Positions 48,862 through 58,379 of a stretch of 64,000 bases of DNA are shown here, one piece after another (positions within the stretch are counted from its first letter, which is position 1; each line of letters opens with the position of its first letter). A model generated the notes under the pieces. It was not told the DNA's origin, ran no database searches, and was given only the letters and a program-made list of their open reading frames with translations. The translations under genes were made by a program, and so were the position numbers. Origin of the DNA: Stackebrandtia albiflava (GTDB taxonomy: Bacteria; Actinomycetota; Actinomycetes; Mycobacteriales; Micromonosporaceae); contig NZ_VLLL01000008.1 in assembly GCF_007994225.1 (NCBI RefSeq), positions 159,695 to 223,694 of the forward strand. The letters run 5' to 3'.

Positions 48862-50649
48862 ATGAATCGGCTTGGTGACGCGCTCTCTCCCTACCTGCAA
48901 CAGCACGCGGACAACCCGGTGGACTGGTGGCCGTGGGGTGAGGACGCCCTGACGGAGGCGAAACGGCGCGACGTGCCGTTGTTCGTCTCGGTCGGTTACG
49001 CCGCCTGTCACTGGTGCCACGTGATGGCTCACGAGTCCTTCGAGGACGACGAGGTCGCGGCGCGACTCAACGACGCCGTGGTGTCGGTCAAGGTGGACCG
49101 GGAGGAACGGCCCGACGTCGACGCGGTCTACATGCAGGCGACCCTGGCCCTCACCGGGCAGGGCGGCTGGCCGATGACGGTGTTCGCCACCCCGGACGGG
49201 ACGCCGTTCTTCGCGGGGACCTACTTCCCGCGTGAGCACTTCCTGCGGCTGGTCGACGCGGTGGCGGAGGCGTGGCGCGACCGGCGGGACGAACTGCTCG
49301 CCCAGGGGGCCGCGATCGTGCAGGCGTGTGCCGCGGCCGGCCCGGAGCTGGCGGACGTGTCCCGGTCGTGCCCGATCGACGGCCCCTGTCCGCCGGTCTC
49401 CCCGGTCGGCACCGACGTCCTGGACAAGGCCGCGCAGGCGGTGCGGGCCGCTTACGACCGCGAGAACGGCGGATTCGGTGGCGCACCGAAGTTCCCGAGC
49501 CAGCCCGCCCTGGCGTTCCTGCTGGACCACTACGAGCGCACCGGCGACGGCACCAGCCTCTCCATCGTCCGGCACACCGCCGACCGGATGGCCCGCGGCG
49601 GCATGTACGACCAGCTCGGCGGCGGCTTCGCCCGGTACAGTGTGGACGCCTCGTGGACGGTACCGCACTTCGAGAAGATGCTGTACGACAACGCGTTGCT
49701 GCTCCAGACCTACACCGACCTGTCGGAGCTGACGCGGCGGCCGTTCTTCGCGCGCGTCGCGGAGGAGACCGCCCGGTTCATGGTGGACGCACTGGGCACG
49801 CCCGAGGGCGGTTTCGCCTCCGCGCTGGACGCCGACACCGGCGGAGTGGAGGGCGCCACCTACGCGTGGACACCCGGCCAACTGCGGGACGCCCTCGGTG
49901 ACGCCGACGGCGACTTCGCCGCCCACGTGTTCGCGGTGTCCGACGCGGGGACCTTCGAGGCGGGGACGAGTGTCCTGCAGCTCCCGGTGGACCCGGAGGA
50001 CCTGGACCGGTTCCACGACGTCAAGGCGCGGCTGCGCCGGGCCCGGGACCGGCGCCCGCAACCGGCCAGGGACGACAAGGTCGTGGCGGCCTGGAACGGC
50101 CTGGCCGTCACCGCGCTCACCGAGTACGCCGCCGAATCCCGGAGCGACTGGGCCGACGCCGCCGCCGACGCGGCGGCCCGGCTGCTCGCCGAACGCCACG
50201 TCGTGGACGGCCGGTTGCGGCGCGTGTCGCGCGACGGTGTGGTCGGGGACGCGGCGGGCATCCTGGAGGACTACGGCGCGGTGGCGCTGGCGTTCCTCGC
50301 CCGGTACGAGGTCACCGAGGACGACGTGTGGCTGGAGCGGGCCGGCGCGTTGTTGGACGTGGTGCTGTCGGACTTCGGTGACGGCAACGGCGGCTTCTTC
50401 GACACCGGTGCCGGTGCGGAGGAACTGGTCACCCGTCCGGCGGACCCGACGGACGGCCCGACCCCGTCCGGTTGGGCGTTGGCGGCGAGGGCGTTGTCGG
50501 AGTACGCCGACCACGCCGACTCCGAGGAGCACGACGACGCGGCGTGGCGCGCGTTGGCGGCGGTGGCTCCGGTCATCGAGAGTCATTCCCGGTTCGCCGC
50601 CGGGCTGGCGGGCGCCGCGGAGCTGATGGTGGTGGACGAGTCGGACTGA
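48862..50649 (+). CDS. DUF255 thioredoxin-fold protein (YyaL/SSP411 family)
   Basis: The 595-residue protein begins with the typical [24 protein letters not shown]. It then shows a thioredoxin-like domain with the redox motif [10 protein letters not shown] (Cys-x-x-Cys, around residues 50-53) and [13 protein letters not shown]. The rest is an (alpha/alpha) barrel with [27 protein letters not shown] and [17 protein letters not shown]. It is slightly shorter than the usual ~650-690 residues. The family is conserved from bacteria to mammals without a proven activity. A long antisense frame covers it and is a high-GC shadow. Confidence 0.93.
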   Translation: MNRLGDALSPYLQQHADNPVDWWPWGEDALTEAKRRDVPLFVSVGYAACHWCHVMAHESFEDDEVAARLNDAVVSVKVDREERPDVDAVYMQATLALTGQGGWPMTVFATPDGTPFFAGTYFPREHFLRLVDAVAEAWRDRRDELLAQGAAIVQACAAAGPELADVSRSCPIDGPCPPVSPVGTDVLDKAAQAVRAAYDRENGGFGGAPKFPSQPALAFLLDHYERTGDGTSLSIVRHTADRMARGGMYDQLGGGFARYSVDASWTVPHFEKMLYDNALLLQTYTDLSELTRRPFFARVAEETARFMVDALGTPEGGFASALDADTGGVEGATYAWTPGQLRDALGDADGDFAAHVFAVSDAGTFEAGTSVLQLPVDPEDLDRFHDVKARLRRARDRRPQPARDDKVVAAWNGLAVTALTEYAAESRSDWADAAADAAARLLAERHVVDGRLRRVSRDGVVGDAAGILEDYGAVALAFLARYEVTEDDVWLERAGALLDVVLSDFGDGNGGFFDTGAGAEELVTRPADPTDGPTPSGWALAARALSEYADHADSEEHDDAAWRALAAVAPVIESHSRFAAGLAGAAELMVVDESD

Positions 50650-50940
50650 CGCGCGGTCCGTCCGTCGTGGGTGTGGCCGTACCGGGCCGGGTGCCGAGGC
50701 CGGTCCGGCGGACGTGGCGTGCTCCTTTGGCTCTCGCGCGGTGTGGCCGGGTCGCGTGACCTCGGCGCGGGCCGGTTCGTTGTATCCGGTGGGGCGCCGT
50801 GTCATGGGCGGCTCGGTGTCCGCTGAGCACGACCGACACGTTCGTCACCGTCCGAAGTCGTATGACTACAATTCATCATTCGCGCCACTCCGCCGGCTAC
50901 CGGAGGGCATTCGACGTCGCATCGCACGGGAGCTTTCCAC

Positions 50941-51543
50941 ATGAAACCGACATCCGCCATCACCGTCGCGGTCGCCGCCGCAGTGGCCGTTCTCGCCGCC
51001 GCCGGTCCGGCCGCCGCCGACGAACTCACCGGGATGACCGCCGTCGCGCAGCCGAGCACGGTGGACCCGGGTGACACGGTGACGATATCGATCACCGTCA
51101 GCAATCTCCACGACCGCAAGATCACCTACGACCCGATCGAGGCGTCCGACGGATACGAGGCCTGCGAGAAGCCGGTGGGGACGGTGGAGCCCGGCCAGTC
51201 GGCCACCGTCGCCTGCCAGGTGGTGATCACCGGCGACAGTGACCTGAATCCGCGGTTCTCGGTGCGGAACGCCGCCTCCGAGCACAACGAGACCTCGGCG
51301 CACGCGTCGGCGGTCATCATGTTGAACAGCCCCTCCGGTGAACCGTCCACGGCGACGCCGACGGTCTCGCCCAGTGACAGCCCGTCGCCGGGCGGGAAGA
51401 CCTCCGGGACGAGGTCGCCCGACCAGTCCCTCCCGACCACGGGTTCCTCGATCACGCCGATCGCGGCGGTCGGTGCGGGACTGGTGCTGCTGGGCCTGGC
51501 GTTCGGCCTGTGGCGGTGGCGCGCCAACCGCTCCCGCCCGTGA
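50941..51543 (+). CDS. LPxTG-anchored surface protein
   Basis: This 200-residue exported protein has a Sec signal (AVAAAVAVLAAAGPAAADE) and a single Ig/CARDB-like beta domain (PSTVDPGDTVTISITVSNL; VEPGQSATVACQVVI) with a Cys pair. A Ser/Thr/Pro stalk leads to LPTTGSS, a hydrophobic helix (AAVGAGLVLLGLAFGLW) and a basic tail. Sortase should link the Thr of LPTTG to the wall. There is no sortase gene in the window. Gene length and layout match class E-type sortase substrates of actinobacteria. TCCAC precedes the ATG; the preceding 290 bases hold no gene. Confidence 0.88.
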   Translation: MKPTSAITVAVAAAVAVLAAAGPAAADELTGMTAVAQPSTVDPGDTVTISITVSNLHDRKITYDPIEASDGYEACEKPVGTVEPGQSATVACQVVITGDSDLNPRFSVRNAASEHNETSAHASAVIMLNSPSGEPSTATPTVSPSDSPSPGGKTSGTRSPDQSLPTTGSSITPIAAVGAGLVLLGLAFGLWRWRANRSRP

Positions 51544-51658
51544 CGATCCACTGTCACCTCGTGAGGCCGCTGAGCCACAGGGGTTCTGAATCGAGTCCAT
51601 AACGGTCGTCGTGTCGCCGCCCCGACGGGCGGCGACGCGGTCGGTTCCGTGGGCTTGA

Positions 51659-52261
51659 TCAGGCCGTGACGAACGCGGAACGGTAGAGCAGCCGGAGCCG
51701 GTCGGACAGGACCGCGGTGTCCCAGCCGCATTCGGTGAGCAGTCCGTCCATCATGTCCGTGGACAGCAGTGACCACAGCATGTCGGCGCCGGTGTCGACG
51801 GTCCATCCGTCCGCGAGTCGTCCCGCGTCGGACAACCCCTGGATCAGCATCCGGCAGTTGGCGCGCTGCCGTGCGATGCCCTCGGCGCGGTAGGCGGCGG
51901 CGTCGGGGTCCACGAACCGGGCGGTGCGTACGGCGCGGTCGATCGCGAGGACCTTGGTGTGGTACCGGGCCAGGTGGGCCGCCCATTCGTCCAGTGCCAG
52001 GACCGGATCGGTCTGCGCCCACACCCGCCGCAGTGATTCGGTGCGGCCCTCCTGTTCGGCGGTGTGCTCGTAGATCTCGGCCACCAGTGCGGTGCGGGAC
52101 TGGAAGTGCAGGTACACCGCGCGGCGGGACACTCCGGCGCGTTCGGCGACCGCGGCCATGGTGAGCGGCGCGAATCCCCTTTCCTCCAGGAGCTCCCGTC
52201 CCGCCGTCAGCAACGCGTCCCGGGTGCGCCGACTGCGGGCGTTGTGTGTGGTGCTCGCCAT
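51659..52261 (-). CDS. TetR-family repressor of the adjacent efflux gene
   Basis: The 200-residue protein has a TetR HTH: TRDALLTAGRELLEERGF, then LTMAAVAERAGVSRRAVYLHF. A C-terminal ligand domain has Trp and Met residues for small hydrophobic ligands. The start at 52261 is chosen because GGAGG precedes it; a longer frame to 52288 covers the ribosome site. It is divergent from the MFS exporter over a near-perfect palindrome, so it should repress both genes until bound by a substrate of the pump. Confidence 0.9.
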   Translation of the reverse strand: MASTTHNARSRRTRDALLTAGRELLEERGFAPLTMAAVAERAGVSRRAVYLHFQSRTALVAEIYEHTAEQEGRTESLRRVWAQTDPVLALDEWAAHLARYHTKVLAIDRAVRTARFVDPDAAAYRAEGIARQRANCRMLIQGLSDAGRLADGWTVDTGADMLWSLLSTDMMDGLLTECGWDTAVLSDRLRLLYRSAFVTA

Positions 52262-52280
52262 CGGTTCCTCCACTGGCCAT

Positions 52281-52326
52281 AACTTCACAGCCCGTGTAGT
52301 TTACGAACTTCACATGCTGTGAAGTT
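52281..52326. promoter_or_regulatory. TetR operator: palindrome plus extra half-site
   Basis: AACTTCACA (52306-52314) and TGTGAAGTT (52318-52326) form a perfect inverted repeat around TGC. Another AACTTCACA half-site lies at 52281-52289, 25 bases upstream. The array fills the gap between the divergent TetR and MFS genes and ends just before the MFS ribosome site. Confidence 0.75.
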
Positions 52327-52339
52327 ATTTGAGGTGGAC

Positions 52340-53686
52340 ATGAATCGACAACGCAACCGCTGGGCCGTGGTCGTCACCGCGGGACTCGGAGTGTTCATGG
52401 CGCAACTCGACGCCACGATCGTCAACGTCGCACTCCCTGCCATCGGATCCCGGTACGGCGTCGGCACCGCCGTCGTGCAGTGGGTGATGCTCGGATACAC
52501 GCTCCCGCTGCTGGCACTGGTCCTCCCCATCGGACGGTGGCTGGAGTCGGCACCGGTCAGACCCGTCCTGATCGCCTCCGTGGCGGGGTTCTCGGCCGGA
52601 GGGCTCCTGGCCTCCCTCGCCCCCGGAATCGGCTGGCTCATCGCCGCCCGGGTGCTGCAGGGCTGCTTCGGCGCGGCACTGTTCGTGCTGCTCCCGGTGC
52701 TCGCCACCACCGCGGTCACCCCCGCCGCCCGCGGCCGCGCCATGGGAGTCGTGATGACGCTGGGACCGCTGGGCGGCTTCAGTGGACCCGTGTTGGGCGG
52801 CCTGCTGCTGGAACGGGCCGGAACCGGCGGTGTCTTCCTGGTGAACCCGCTGATCGGCGTGCTGGTGGCGGTGTCGGCGTTCGTCCTGCTGCCACGCGGC
52901 GGCAGAGTGCCCGCGCCCGGCGGCGGCAGCCTCGCCGAGGCGGGCCTGCTGCTGGCCGCCGCCGGAGCCGTCCTGATGGCGATGACCCTGGCCGTGGGCG
53001 AACACCCCGCCTGGCTCGTCCTCGCCGCGGTGGCGGTGCCCCCGGCCGTGGTGTGGAGCCGCCGCCCCTACGGCCGCGCCGTCACCGGACTACTGCGCCA
53101 TCCCGGTGTCGCCGGGCCGTTGGCCGCGCTCACGGCGCAGGCGACCGCACTGGTCGGCGTCCAGTTCCTCATGCCGTTCCTACTGACCCGCGAACTGGAC
53201 GCCGGTCCCGGCACGGTCGGCGTCACCATGCTCGCCATACCCGCCGGAATGATCCTGTTCGGACCGGTCGGAGGCTGGCTCACCGACCGGTGGGGCGCGT
53301 TCCGCACCGCCGCCGCCGGAGTCGTCGTGTTCACGGCGGGATTCGCGGCACTGCTGGGGATGTCGGCCGACTGGCGGCCGATCGACCTGGCGGCCGGGCT
53401 GTGCGTCGTGGGTGTCGGCACCGGCCTGTTCTCCGGAGCCAACTCGGCGCTGACACTGTGGGCGGCGCCGCCCGAACGGCTGGCGACCGCCTCGGCGGCG
53501 ATCAGCGTCGCCAGGCAGGCCGGTATCGCGGCCGGTCCGGCGGTGGCGAATCTGGTGTGGAGTGTGACGGGGCAGGGCTGGGACGGCGTCCGCGCGGCGG
53601 TCGCGGTCGCCATGGTGGTCGGCGCGCTCGGCTGGTGGACGATGTGGCGCTCGGCGCGCCGTCAGGCGGCACTCGTCACGACGTGA
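52340..53686 (+). CDS. MFS drug exporter, DHA2-type
   Basis: The 448-residue membrane protein has the DHA2 N-terminal signature AQLDATIVNVALPAIG, motif C-like GPLGGFSGPVLGG, and about 14 hydrophobic segments. It should export drugs or metabolites with proton influx, as in EmrB/QacA relatives. The ATG at 52340 has GAGGTGGA at once upstream; the frame back to 52319 runs into the operator. It is controlled by the divergent TetR gene. The last 11 bases overlap the convergent amidase gene. Confidence 0.9.
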   Translation: MNRQRNRWAVVVTAGLGVFMAQLDATIVNVALPAIGSRYGVGTAVVQWVMLGYTLPLLALVLPIGRWLESAPVRPVLIASVAGFSAGGLLASLAPGIGWLIAARVLQGCFGAALFVLLPVLATTAVTPAARGRAMGVVMTLGPLGGFSGPVLGGLLLERAGTGGVFLVNPLIGVLVAVSAFVLLPRGGRVPAPGGGSLAEAGLLLAAAGAVLMAMTLAVGEHPAWLVLAAVAVPPAVVWSRRPYGRAVTGLLRHPGVAGPLAALTAQATALVGVQFLMPFLLTRELDAGPGTVGVTMLAIPAGMILFGPVGGWLTDRWGAFRTAAAGVVVFTAGFAALLGMSADWRPIDLAAGLCVVGVGTGLFSGANSALTLWAAPPERLATASAAISVARQAGIAAGPAVANLVWSVTGQGWDGVRAAVAVAMVVGALGWWTMWRSARRQAALVTT

Positions 53687-54461
53687 GGAACCGGGTGACA
53701 CCCTCGGCCAGCGCCTCCGCCAGTTCCTGCCGGAAACCCGCGTCCTTCAGCAGCGCGGCGTCGTCGGCGTTGCGCATGTTGCCGCACTCCACCATGACCT
53801 TGGGAACGGTCGTCAGGTTGAGCCCGCCCATGTCGTCACGGGGATTGATGCCGTCGGTGCCGATGTAGTCGGCCGGCGGCATCCTCGTGGCCTTCATCGC
53901 CTCGGCCAGCAGCACCGCCAGGTCGTGGGAGGGCACGACGACGTCCTCGTTGTGGCCGTCGATCGGCACCGGTTCCATGATGTGGAAACCGGAACCGGTG
54001 CCGGGGCCGCCGTCGGCGTGTATGGACAACGAGACGTCGGCGCCCGCGTCGTTGGCGACGGCGACCCGTTCGGTGATGCAGGGACCGACGCCGGTGTCGT
54101 CCTCGCGGGTGAGGATCACCGTCGCGCCCGACTCGGTCAGCAGCGCCGACAACCGGGTGGCCACGTCGAAGTTGAACGCGTGTTCGGCGTACCCGTCGTC
54201 GGTCTCGGTTCCGGTGGTGTCGCAGGGTTTCTCACCGTTGCCGACCTCGACGGGCTCGGCGATCTCATCGGGCGCGTCGGCGTTGCCGCCGTTGTGGCCC
54301 GGATCGATGACGACGACGAGACCGTCGAGCGGTCCGGCGGGACCGGCGGGTTCGGCCGCGTCCCCGGGCGGGGTGCGGCCGTGGCCGGTGGCGGCGCAGC
54401 CGGCGGTGACGGCGGCGAGCGCGACGACGGCGGCCAGGCGGCTCAGGACGGTGTGTCTCAC
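53676..54461 (-). CDS. N-acetylmuramoyl-L-alanine amidase, lipoprotein
   Basis: The 261-residue protein carries a lipobox-like AAVTAGC (Cys22) and a Pro/Gly linker. An Amidase_3 fold follows: VVIDPGHNGG (first Zn His), HAFNFDVATRL with Glu upstream, SIHADGG (second His), and PKVMVECGNMRN (catalytic Glu). An inserted Cys-containing loop (GEKPCDTTGT) and GPCITERV resemble the mycobacterial Rv3717-type disulfide. It should cut the amide bond between MurNAc and the stem peptide outside the cell. Confidence 0.9.
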   Translation of the reverse strand: MRHTVLSRLAAVVALAAVTAGCAATGHGRTPPGDAAEPAGPAGPLDGLVVVIDPGHNGGNADAPDEIAEPVEVGNGEKPCDTTGTETDDGYAEHAFNFDVATRLSALLTESGATVILTREDDTGVGPCITERVAVANDAGADVSLSIHADGGPGTGSGFHIMEPVPIDGHNEDVVVPSHDLAVLLAEAMKATRMPPADYIGTDGINPRDDMGGLNLTTVPKVMVECGNMRNADDAALLKDAGFRQELAEALAEGVTRFLTS

Positions 54462-54862
54462 GGGGCGGTTCCTCGATCGGGTGGAGTGGCGAGGCTATCG
54501 GAACCCGTCGTGGCGGGTTCGGCCCGCCCGGCCGCCGCCGGTTCCATATTCCGGCTATCGCACCGGCGGCCCGGGCCTGCCACAACGAAACCGCGGCGCC
54601 CGCTTCACATAGACGCAGGTAAAGGCATTCATATAGGGAATTCGACGGATTCAACCGCCCCCGTCGTGGCGGTGTCACCCACCGTCCCCGCGGCCCCGGC
54701 GTTTGTCCAGGTTGTGGGCCGCTTGTATGTGACTGCGGTAACCCTGTACCTGGACACGCGGCGACCCCCACCGCGTGCCAGGTGGACGGCGAAGGTCGGC
54801 TCCAACCCGTTGTGAACCGGTACGCAATGGCCGCCCACCCGGTTTTGTGAAGGAGAACCACA
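54462..54862 (+). other. Leader region of the M23 peptidase gene
   Basis: No gene is seen in this 400-base stretch. The last ~280 bases are less GC-rich and contain TCACATAGACGCAGG and TTGTATGTGACTGCGG, looking like a long untranslated leader. Actinobacterial wall-hydrolase genes often carry a c-di-AMP (ydaO) riboswitch, but I do not see its conserved core. GAAGGAGAACCACA gives the ribosome site. Confidence 0.4.
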
Positions 54863-55807
54863 ATGTCACGCGAAACGCCCGGCCGCGGCATACGCGGCCG
54901 GCTCATGCGGCTTTCCCGCCGGAGCCGGATCGGCATCGCGGCGGCCGCACTGGTCGCCACGGCCATCGTCACACCCGCCACCGTCGCCTCGGCACAGGAC
55001 GCCGGCACCGACGACGTCAGCACCCAGGCCGTCAGCCACCGGGTACCGTTCCCCTGCGGCCAGACCTGGTCGGGACAGACCCGCACCAACCACAGTCCAC
55101 TGCGCGCCGTCGACTTCAACCGCACCAACGACCAGGGCGACGCCGTCACGGCCAGCGCCCCCGGAACCGTCGTCCACCGTGGATCGATGAGCGGCACCTC
55201 CTACGGCAACCTGGTCGTGATCCGGCACAGCGACGGCACCGCCACCTACTACGCCCACCTCAGCGGTTTCGCCGTCAGCAACGGCCAGAGCGTCAACCGA
55301 GGCCAGACCATCGGCTACGTCGGCGGCACCGGCTTCCCGAACACGCCCGGCGGCTTCGGAGCCCACCTCCACTACGAGCAGCGCACCTCCTACGGCGGCT
55401 CGGCGGTCTCCATCAGGTTCAACAACGCCAGCGTCTACTACTACGGCACCCGCAACTACACCTCCGACTGCGGCGGTGGCAGCACCAACCCGTACACCCC
55501 CGGTGAGGTCTGCGGCAGCGGTTACACCCAGATCAACTCGCACGCCGTCACCGGCGGACGCATCTACCTCATGTACAACTCCTCCAACCAGTACAACTGC
55601 GTCGTCACCATCAAGAGCACCAAGATCGGCACGGCCAGCCCCGTGTCCGCCTCGCTCGAAGTACAGGGCGGCACCAAGTCCACCGATTCCGGCAACTTCG
55701 CCTACTACGCCGGACCGGTGAAGAAACACGCCCCCTCCACCTGCGTGAAGTGGGGCGGCTCGGTGGGCAGCTCCAGTTGGACCAGCGCCTGGTCCCACTG
55801 CGGCTGA
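54863..55807 (+). CDS. Secreted M23-family peptidase
   Basis: This exported protein of 314 residues has a twin-Arg-like LSRRSRIGIAAAALVA signal ending at SAQ-A. The LytM/M23 domain (~55-200) shows NHSPLRAVDFN (His and Asp Zn ligands), YYAHLSGF and GAHLHYEQ (HxH). A C-terminal Cys-bearing beta domain (~210-314; SDCGGGS, NCVVTIK, STCVKWGG) is probably for wall binding. It should act on peptidoglycan cross-links as an endopeptidase. It has a strong ribosome site AAGGAG and a clear terminator after it. Confidence 0.92.
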   Translation: MSRETPGRGIRGRLMRLSRRSRIGIAAAALVATAIVTPATVASAQDAGTDDVSTQAVSHRVPFPCGQTWSGQTRTNHSPLRAVDFNRTNDQGDAVTASAPGTVVHRGSMSGTSYGNLVVIRHSDGTATYYAHLSGFAVSNGQSVNRGQTIGYVGGTGFPNTPGGFGAHLHYEQRTSYGGSAVSIRFNNASVYYYGTRNYTSDCGGGSTNPYTPGEVCGSGYTQINSHAVTGGRIYLMYNSSNQYNCVVTIKSTKIGTASPVSASLEVQGGTKSTDSGNFAYYAGPVKKHAPSTCVKWGGSVGSSSWTSAWSHCG

Positions 55808-55819
55808 CCTCTCAGGCTC

Positions 55820-55851
55820 ACGGCCGCCGCCGGGCAACCGGCGGCGGCCGT
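55820..55851 (+). terminator. Strong hairpin terminator
   Basis: A 14-base perfect stem (ACGGCCGCCGCCGG with CCGGCGGCGGCCGT) and a GCAA tetraloop lie 12 bases after the M23 gene, followed by TCCGTGT. Confidence 0.75.
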
Positions 55852-55882
55852 TCCGTGTCCACCCGAAGGTAGCCTTCGCCGC

Positions 55883-56860
55883 ATGCGGGCCGCGAGACTG
55901 ATCAACCTGGTGCTGTTGCTGCAGCGGCGCGGCACCGTCACCGCCGAACGGCTCGCCCGCGAACTCGGCGTCACCACCCGGACGATCACCCGCGACGTCC
56001 TGGAACTCGCCGAGGCCGGAATCGGCGTCGAGACGATCCGAGGCAGGTCCGGCGGATACCGGCTCAGCGAGGACCTTCGGTTGCGGTTGGGCGGCCTGGA
56101 GGCCGCCGAGGTGGAGGCACTGTTCCTGTCCGGTGTGCCCGAAGCGGTCACCGGGCTGGGGCTCGCCGACGCCTCCGCCGCCGCCCGGCTCAAGGTCGCC
56201 GCCGCACTGTCACCCCGCGCCCGAAGCGCCCCCGACCGGGTCAGGGAACGATTCCACCTCGACGCCCCCGGGTGGTTCCGGGAGGCCCCGCCACCACCCC
56301 ACCTCGGCGACCTCGCCCGCGCCGTATGGCAGAACCGCCACGTCACCGTCACCTACCAGGCGGGCACCCGGGTGTGGTCCACCGAACCGCCACCACCCAC
56401 CCGCGGCAGGCTCGCCCCGTACGGGCTGGTCCTCAAGGCGGGAGTCTGGTACCTGATCGCCGCCCGCGACGGCGACCTCCGCAGCTACCGGGTCGACCGG
56501 GTCCAGGCGGTCGAGGTCACCGAGGAACGTTTCACCCGCGACCCCGACTTCGACCTCGCCGCGCACTGGCGCGCCCAGTCCGACCGCTTCGGCGTCGCCA
56601 TCCTGCGGGAACGCATCACCGTCCGGTTGAGCCCGGCGGGCGTCGACCTGATCGGGCACGCCGTCTCACCCCACGCGTACGCCCTGATCAAGGACCACCT
56701 GGCGCCCCGCCCCGCCACCGTCGAGATACCCGTGGAGACCCTCGACGTCGCCTATACCGAGATGCTGCGACTCGGCCCCGAGGTCGAGGTCGTCGCCCCC
56801 GCGTCGCTGCGGGAACGGATGGCCGAGGCGGCCCGGCGGACCGCCGCCCTCTACCGGTGA
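55883..56860 (+). CDS. HTH/WYL-domain transcription regulator
   Basis: The 325-residue protein has an N-terminal winged HTH of the DeoR/YafY type: RLINLVLLLQRRGTVTAERL, then LARELGVTTRTITRDVLELA. A WYL domain follows: RGRLAPYGLVLKAGVWYLIA, then GDLRSYRVDRVQAVEV, and a WCX-like C-terminus. WYL domains bind nucleotides or small ligands and control genes in stress and defence. The DUF2784 gene follows 40 bases later in the same direction and may be its target. Confidence 0.9.
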   Translation: MRAARLINLVLLLQRRGTVTAERLARELGVTTRTITRDVLELAEAGIGVETIRGRSGGYRLSEDLRLRLGGLEAAEVEALFLSGVPEAVTGLGLADASAAARLKVAAALSPRARSAPDRVRERFHLDAPGWFREAPPPPHLGDLARAVWQNRHVTVTYQAGTRVWSTEPPPPTRGRLAPYGLVLKAGVWYLIAARDGDLRSYRVDRVQAVEVTEERFTRDPDFDLAAHWRAQSDRFGVAILRERITVRLSPAGVDLIGHAVSPHAYALIKDHLAPRPATVEIPVETLDVAYTEMLRLGPEVEVVAPASLRERMAEAARRTAALYR

Positions 56861-56900
56861 CGGTTCGCGGCAGAATTGGAGACGAGGACGGTGAGACGCG

Positions 56901-57272
56901 ATGCTGTGGCGGATACTGAGCGACATCACCATGGTGGTGCACTTCCTGGTGCTCGCGTACCTCGTCGTCGGCGGCTTCCTGGCGTGGCGGTGGCCGAGGA
57001 TGTGGTTCCCGCACCTGGCGATGGCGCTGTGGGGACTGGCGGCGATCATGTTCCCGGTGATCTGCCCGCTCACGTACCTGGAGAACCTGTTCCGTGACAG
57101 GGCCGGCCAGAACAGTCTCGACCCCGGCGGGTTCATCGACCAGTACCTCACCGACGTGGTCTACCCCGGTGAACACCTGATCCTGGTGCGGTGGATCGTC
57201 GTGGCCGTGATCGCGGTGTCCTGGGCGGGAGCCTGGTGGCGGTGGCGGCGGCGCACCGGTGCGGCCCGGTAG
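56901..57272 (+). CDS. DUF2784 membrane protein
   Basis: The 123-residue protein has three to four hydrophobic segments. The family signature is MVVHFLVLAYLVVGGFLAWR, the middle CPLTYLENLFR, and near the C-terminus ILVRWIVVAVIAVSWAG. The polar loop GGFIDQYLTDVVYPGE is typical. The function is unknown. It follows the WYL regulator closely and ends 18 bases from the convergent SDR gene. Confidence 0.88.
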   Translation: MLWRILSDITMVVHFLVLAYLVVGGFLAWRWPRMWFPHLAMALWGLAAIMFPVICPLTYLENLFRDRAGQNSLDPGGFIDQYLTDVVYPGEHLILVRWIVVAVIAVSWAGAWWRWRRRTGAAR

Positions 57273-57290
57273 AGCCGCACCGGAACCGGG

Positions 57291-58208
57291 TCACCGGTAG
57301 TCGTCGGCGGTCCGGTCGGCGCCACCCTCCACGACCTCGGAGATGTAGCTCCACGCGTCCGGCCGTGAACCGTCCACATCGGTGGTCCCGTACTCCTGGG
57401 ACAACCGGTGACTCGACAACGTCTGCCCGTTCCAACGCGCCACGTCCGGATCGGCGGCCAGTGCGGCCGTTCCACGCGCCACGAAGTACGGGGTCTCACT
57501 GATCAGGAAGTGCGGGTCACGGTTCGCGCCGTCCCGCCAGTTCTCCTCGGTCACCTCGAAGTGGGTGTCCAACATGGCCTCCGAGCGGATCCACCCGGGT
57601 GTCACGCACACCGCGGTCCCACCGGAATCGGCCAGTTCCTCCGCCAGCGCCTTGGTCATCCGGTGCGGCGCGGCCTTGGCCAGATCGTAGAAGAACGGCT
57701 TGCGATAGTGCGTCGAGTTGTACTCCCACGTGCCGTCGGTGACCTCCACGACCAGGCCGCCGGGTCGCCGGACCAGCAGCGGAAGGGCCGCATGGGAGGT
57801 CACGATGTGCGACTCCACACCCAGCCGGAGGATCCGCAGCCCGGCGTCCAGGTCGTGCTCCCACAGCTTCGCCTCCCCCTCCCACAGGTGGTCACCACCC
57901 CAGATGTTGTTGACCAGGACGTCCAGCCGCCCCTGCTCCGATTCGATGCGGGCGACCAGCTCCCGCACCCGCTCCGGCTCCAGGTGGTCCACCACGGCGT
58001 ACGCGCCTCGGCCGCCCGCGGCCTCCATCGCCTCCACGGTGCCCTCGATCGTCTCCGGACGGTCGATCTCCGAACGCCCCGCGGCACTGCTGCGGCCGGT
58101 CGCGTACACGAACGCGCCCGCCCGGGACAGTTCCACCGCGAACGCCCTGCCCGCACCCCGGGTCGCCCCGGCCACCAACGCCACCTTGCCCGACAGCGGT
58201 CCCTGCAT
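57291..58208 (-). CDS. SDR-family oxidoreductase, large form
   Basis: The 305-residue protein has VAGATRGAGRAFAVEL for cofactor binding, LDVLVNNIWGGDHLWEG, and the catalytic Tyr-x3-Lys in FFYDLAKAA. VCVTPGWIRSEAML follows. The IWGG segment and C-terminal SQEYGTTDVDGSRPDAW are typical of the actinobacterial DHRS1-like SDR group. GGAGG lies nine bases before the ATG at 58208. A much longer frame to 59381 is antisense shadow over the toxin gene. Confidence 0.9.
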   Translation of the reverse strand: MQGPLSGKVALVAGATRGAGRAFAVELSRAGAFVYATGRSSAAGRSEIDRPETIEGTVEAMEAAGGRGAYAVVDHLEPERVRELVARIESEQGRLDVLVNNIWGGDHLWEGEAKLWEHDLDAGLRILRLGVESHIVTSHAALPLLVRRPGGLVVEVTDGTWEYNSTHYRKPFFYDLAKAAPHRMTKALAEELADSGGTAVCVTPGWIRSEAMLDTHFEVTEENWRDGANRDPHFLISETPYFVARGTAALAADPDVARWNGQTLSSHRLSQEYGTTDVDGSRPDAWSYISEVVEGGADRTADDYR

Positions 58209-58379
58209 GGAATTACCTCCAGTTCGTCGAGACGCCGACGTTAACAACGAAACCAGACAACCCGTGTCGGGTTTTCCCGGCGGGTCGCCCGTTTTCCGGA
58301 CGACCGTGCCCTCACCGCGTCCCGGACGGGCGAGGCGGTGTCGCGCGCCGGTGCCCACACTGGTGCCGAGGTGGGGAAC

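Noticed and set aside
48715-50805. 696-codon open frame antisense to the DUF255 gene
   Set aside because: High-GC shadow frame: Arg/His/Val-rich, no domain, fully covered by a well-conserved gene on the plus strand.
54600-54862. c-di-AMP (ydaO) riboswitch upstream of the M23 peptidase
   Set aside because: Context is right for one, but the conserved core elements of the family are not visible.
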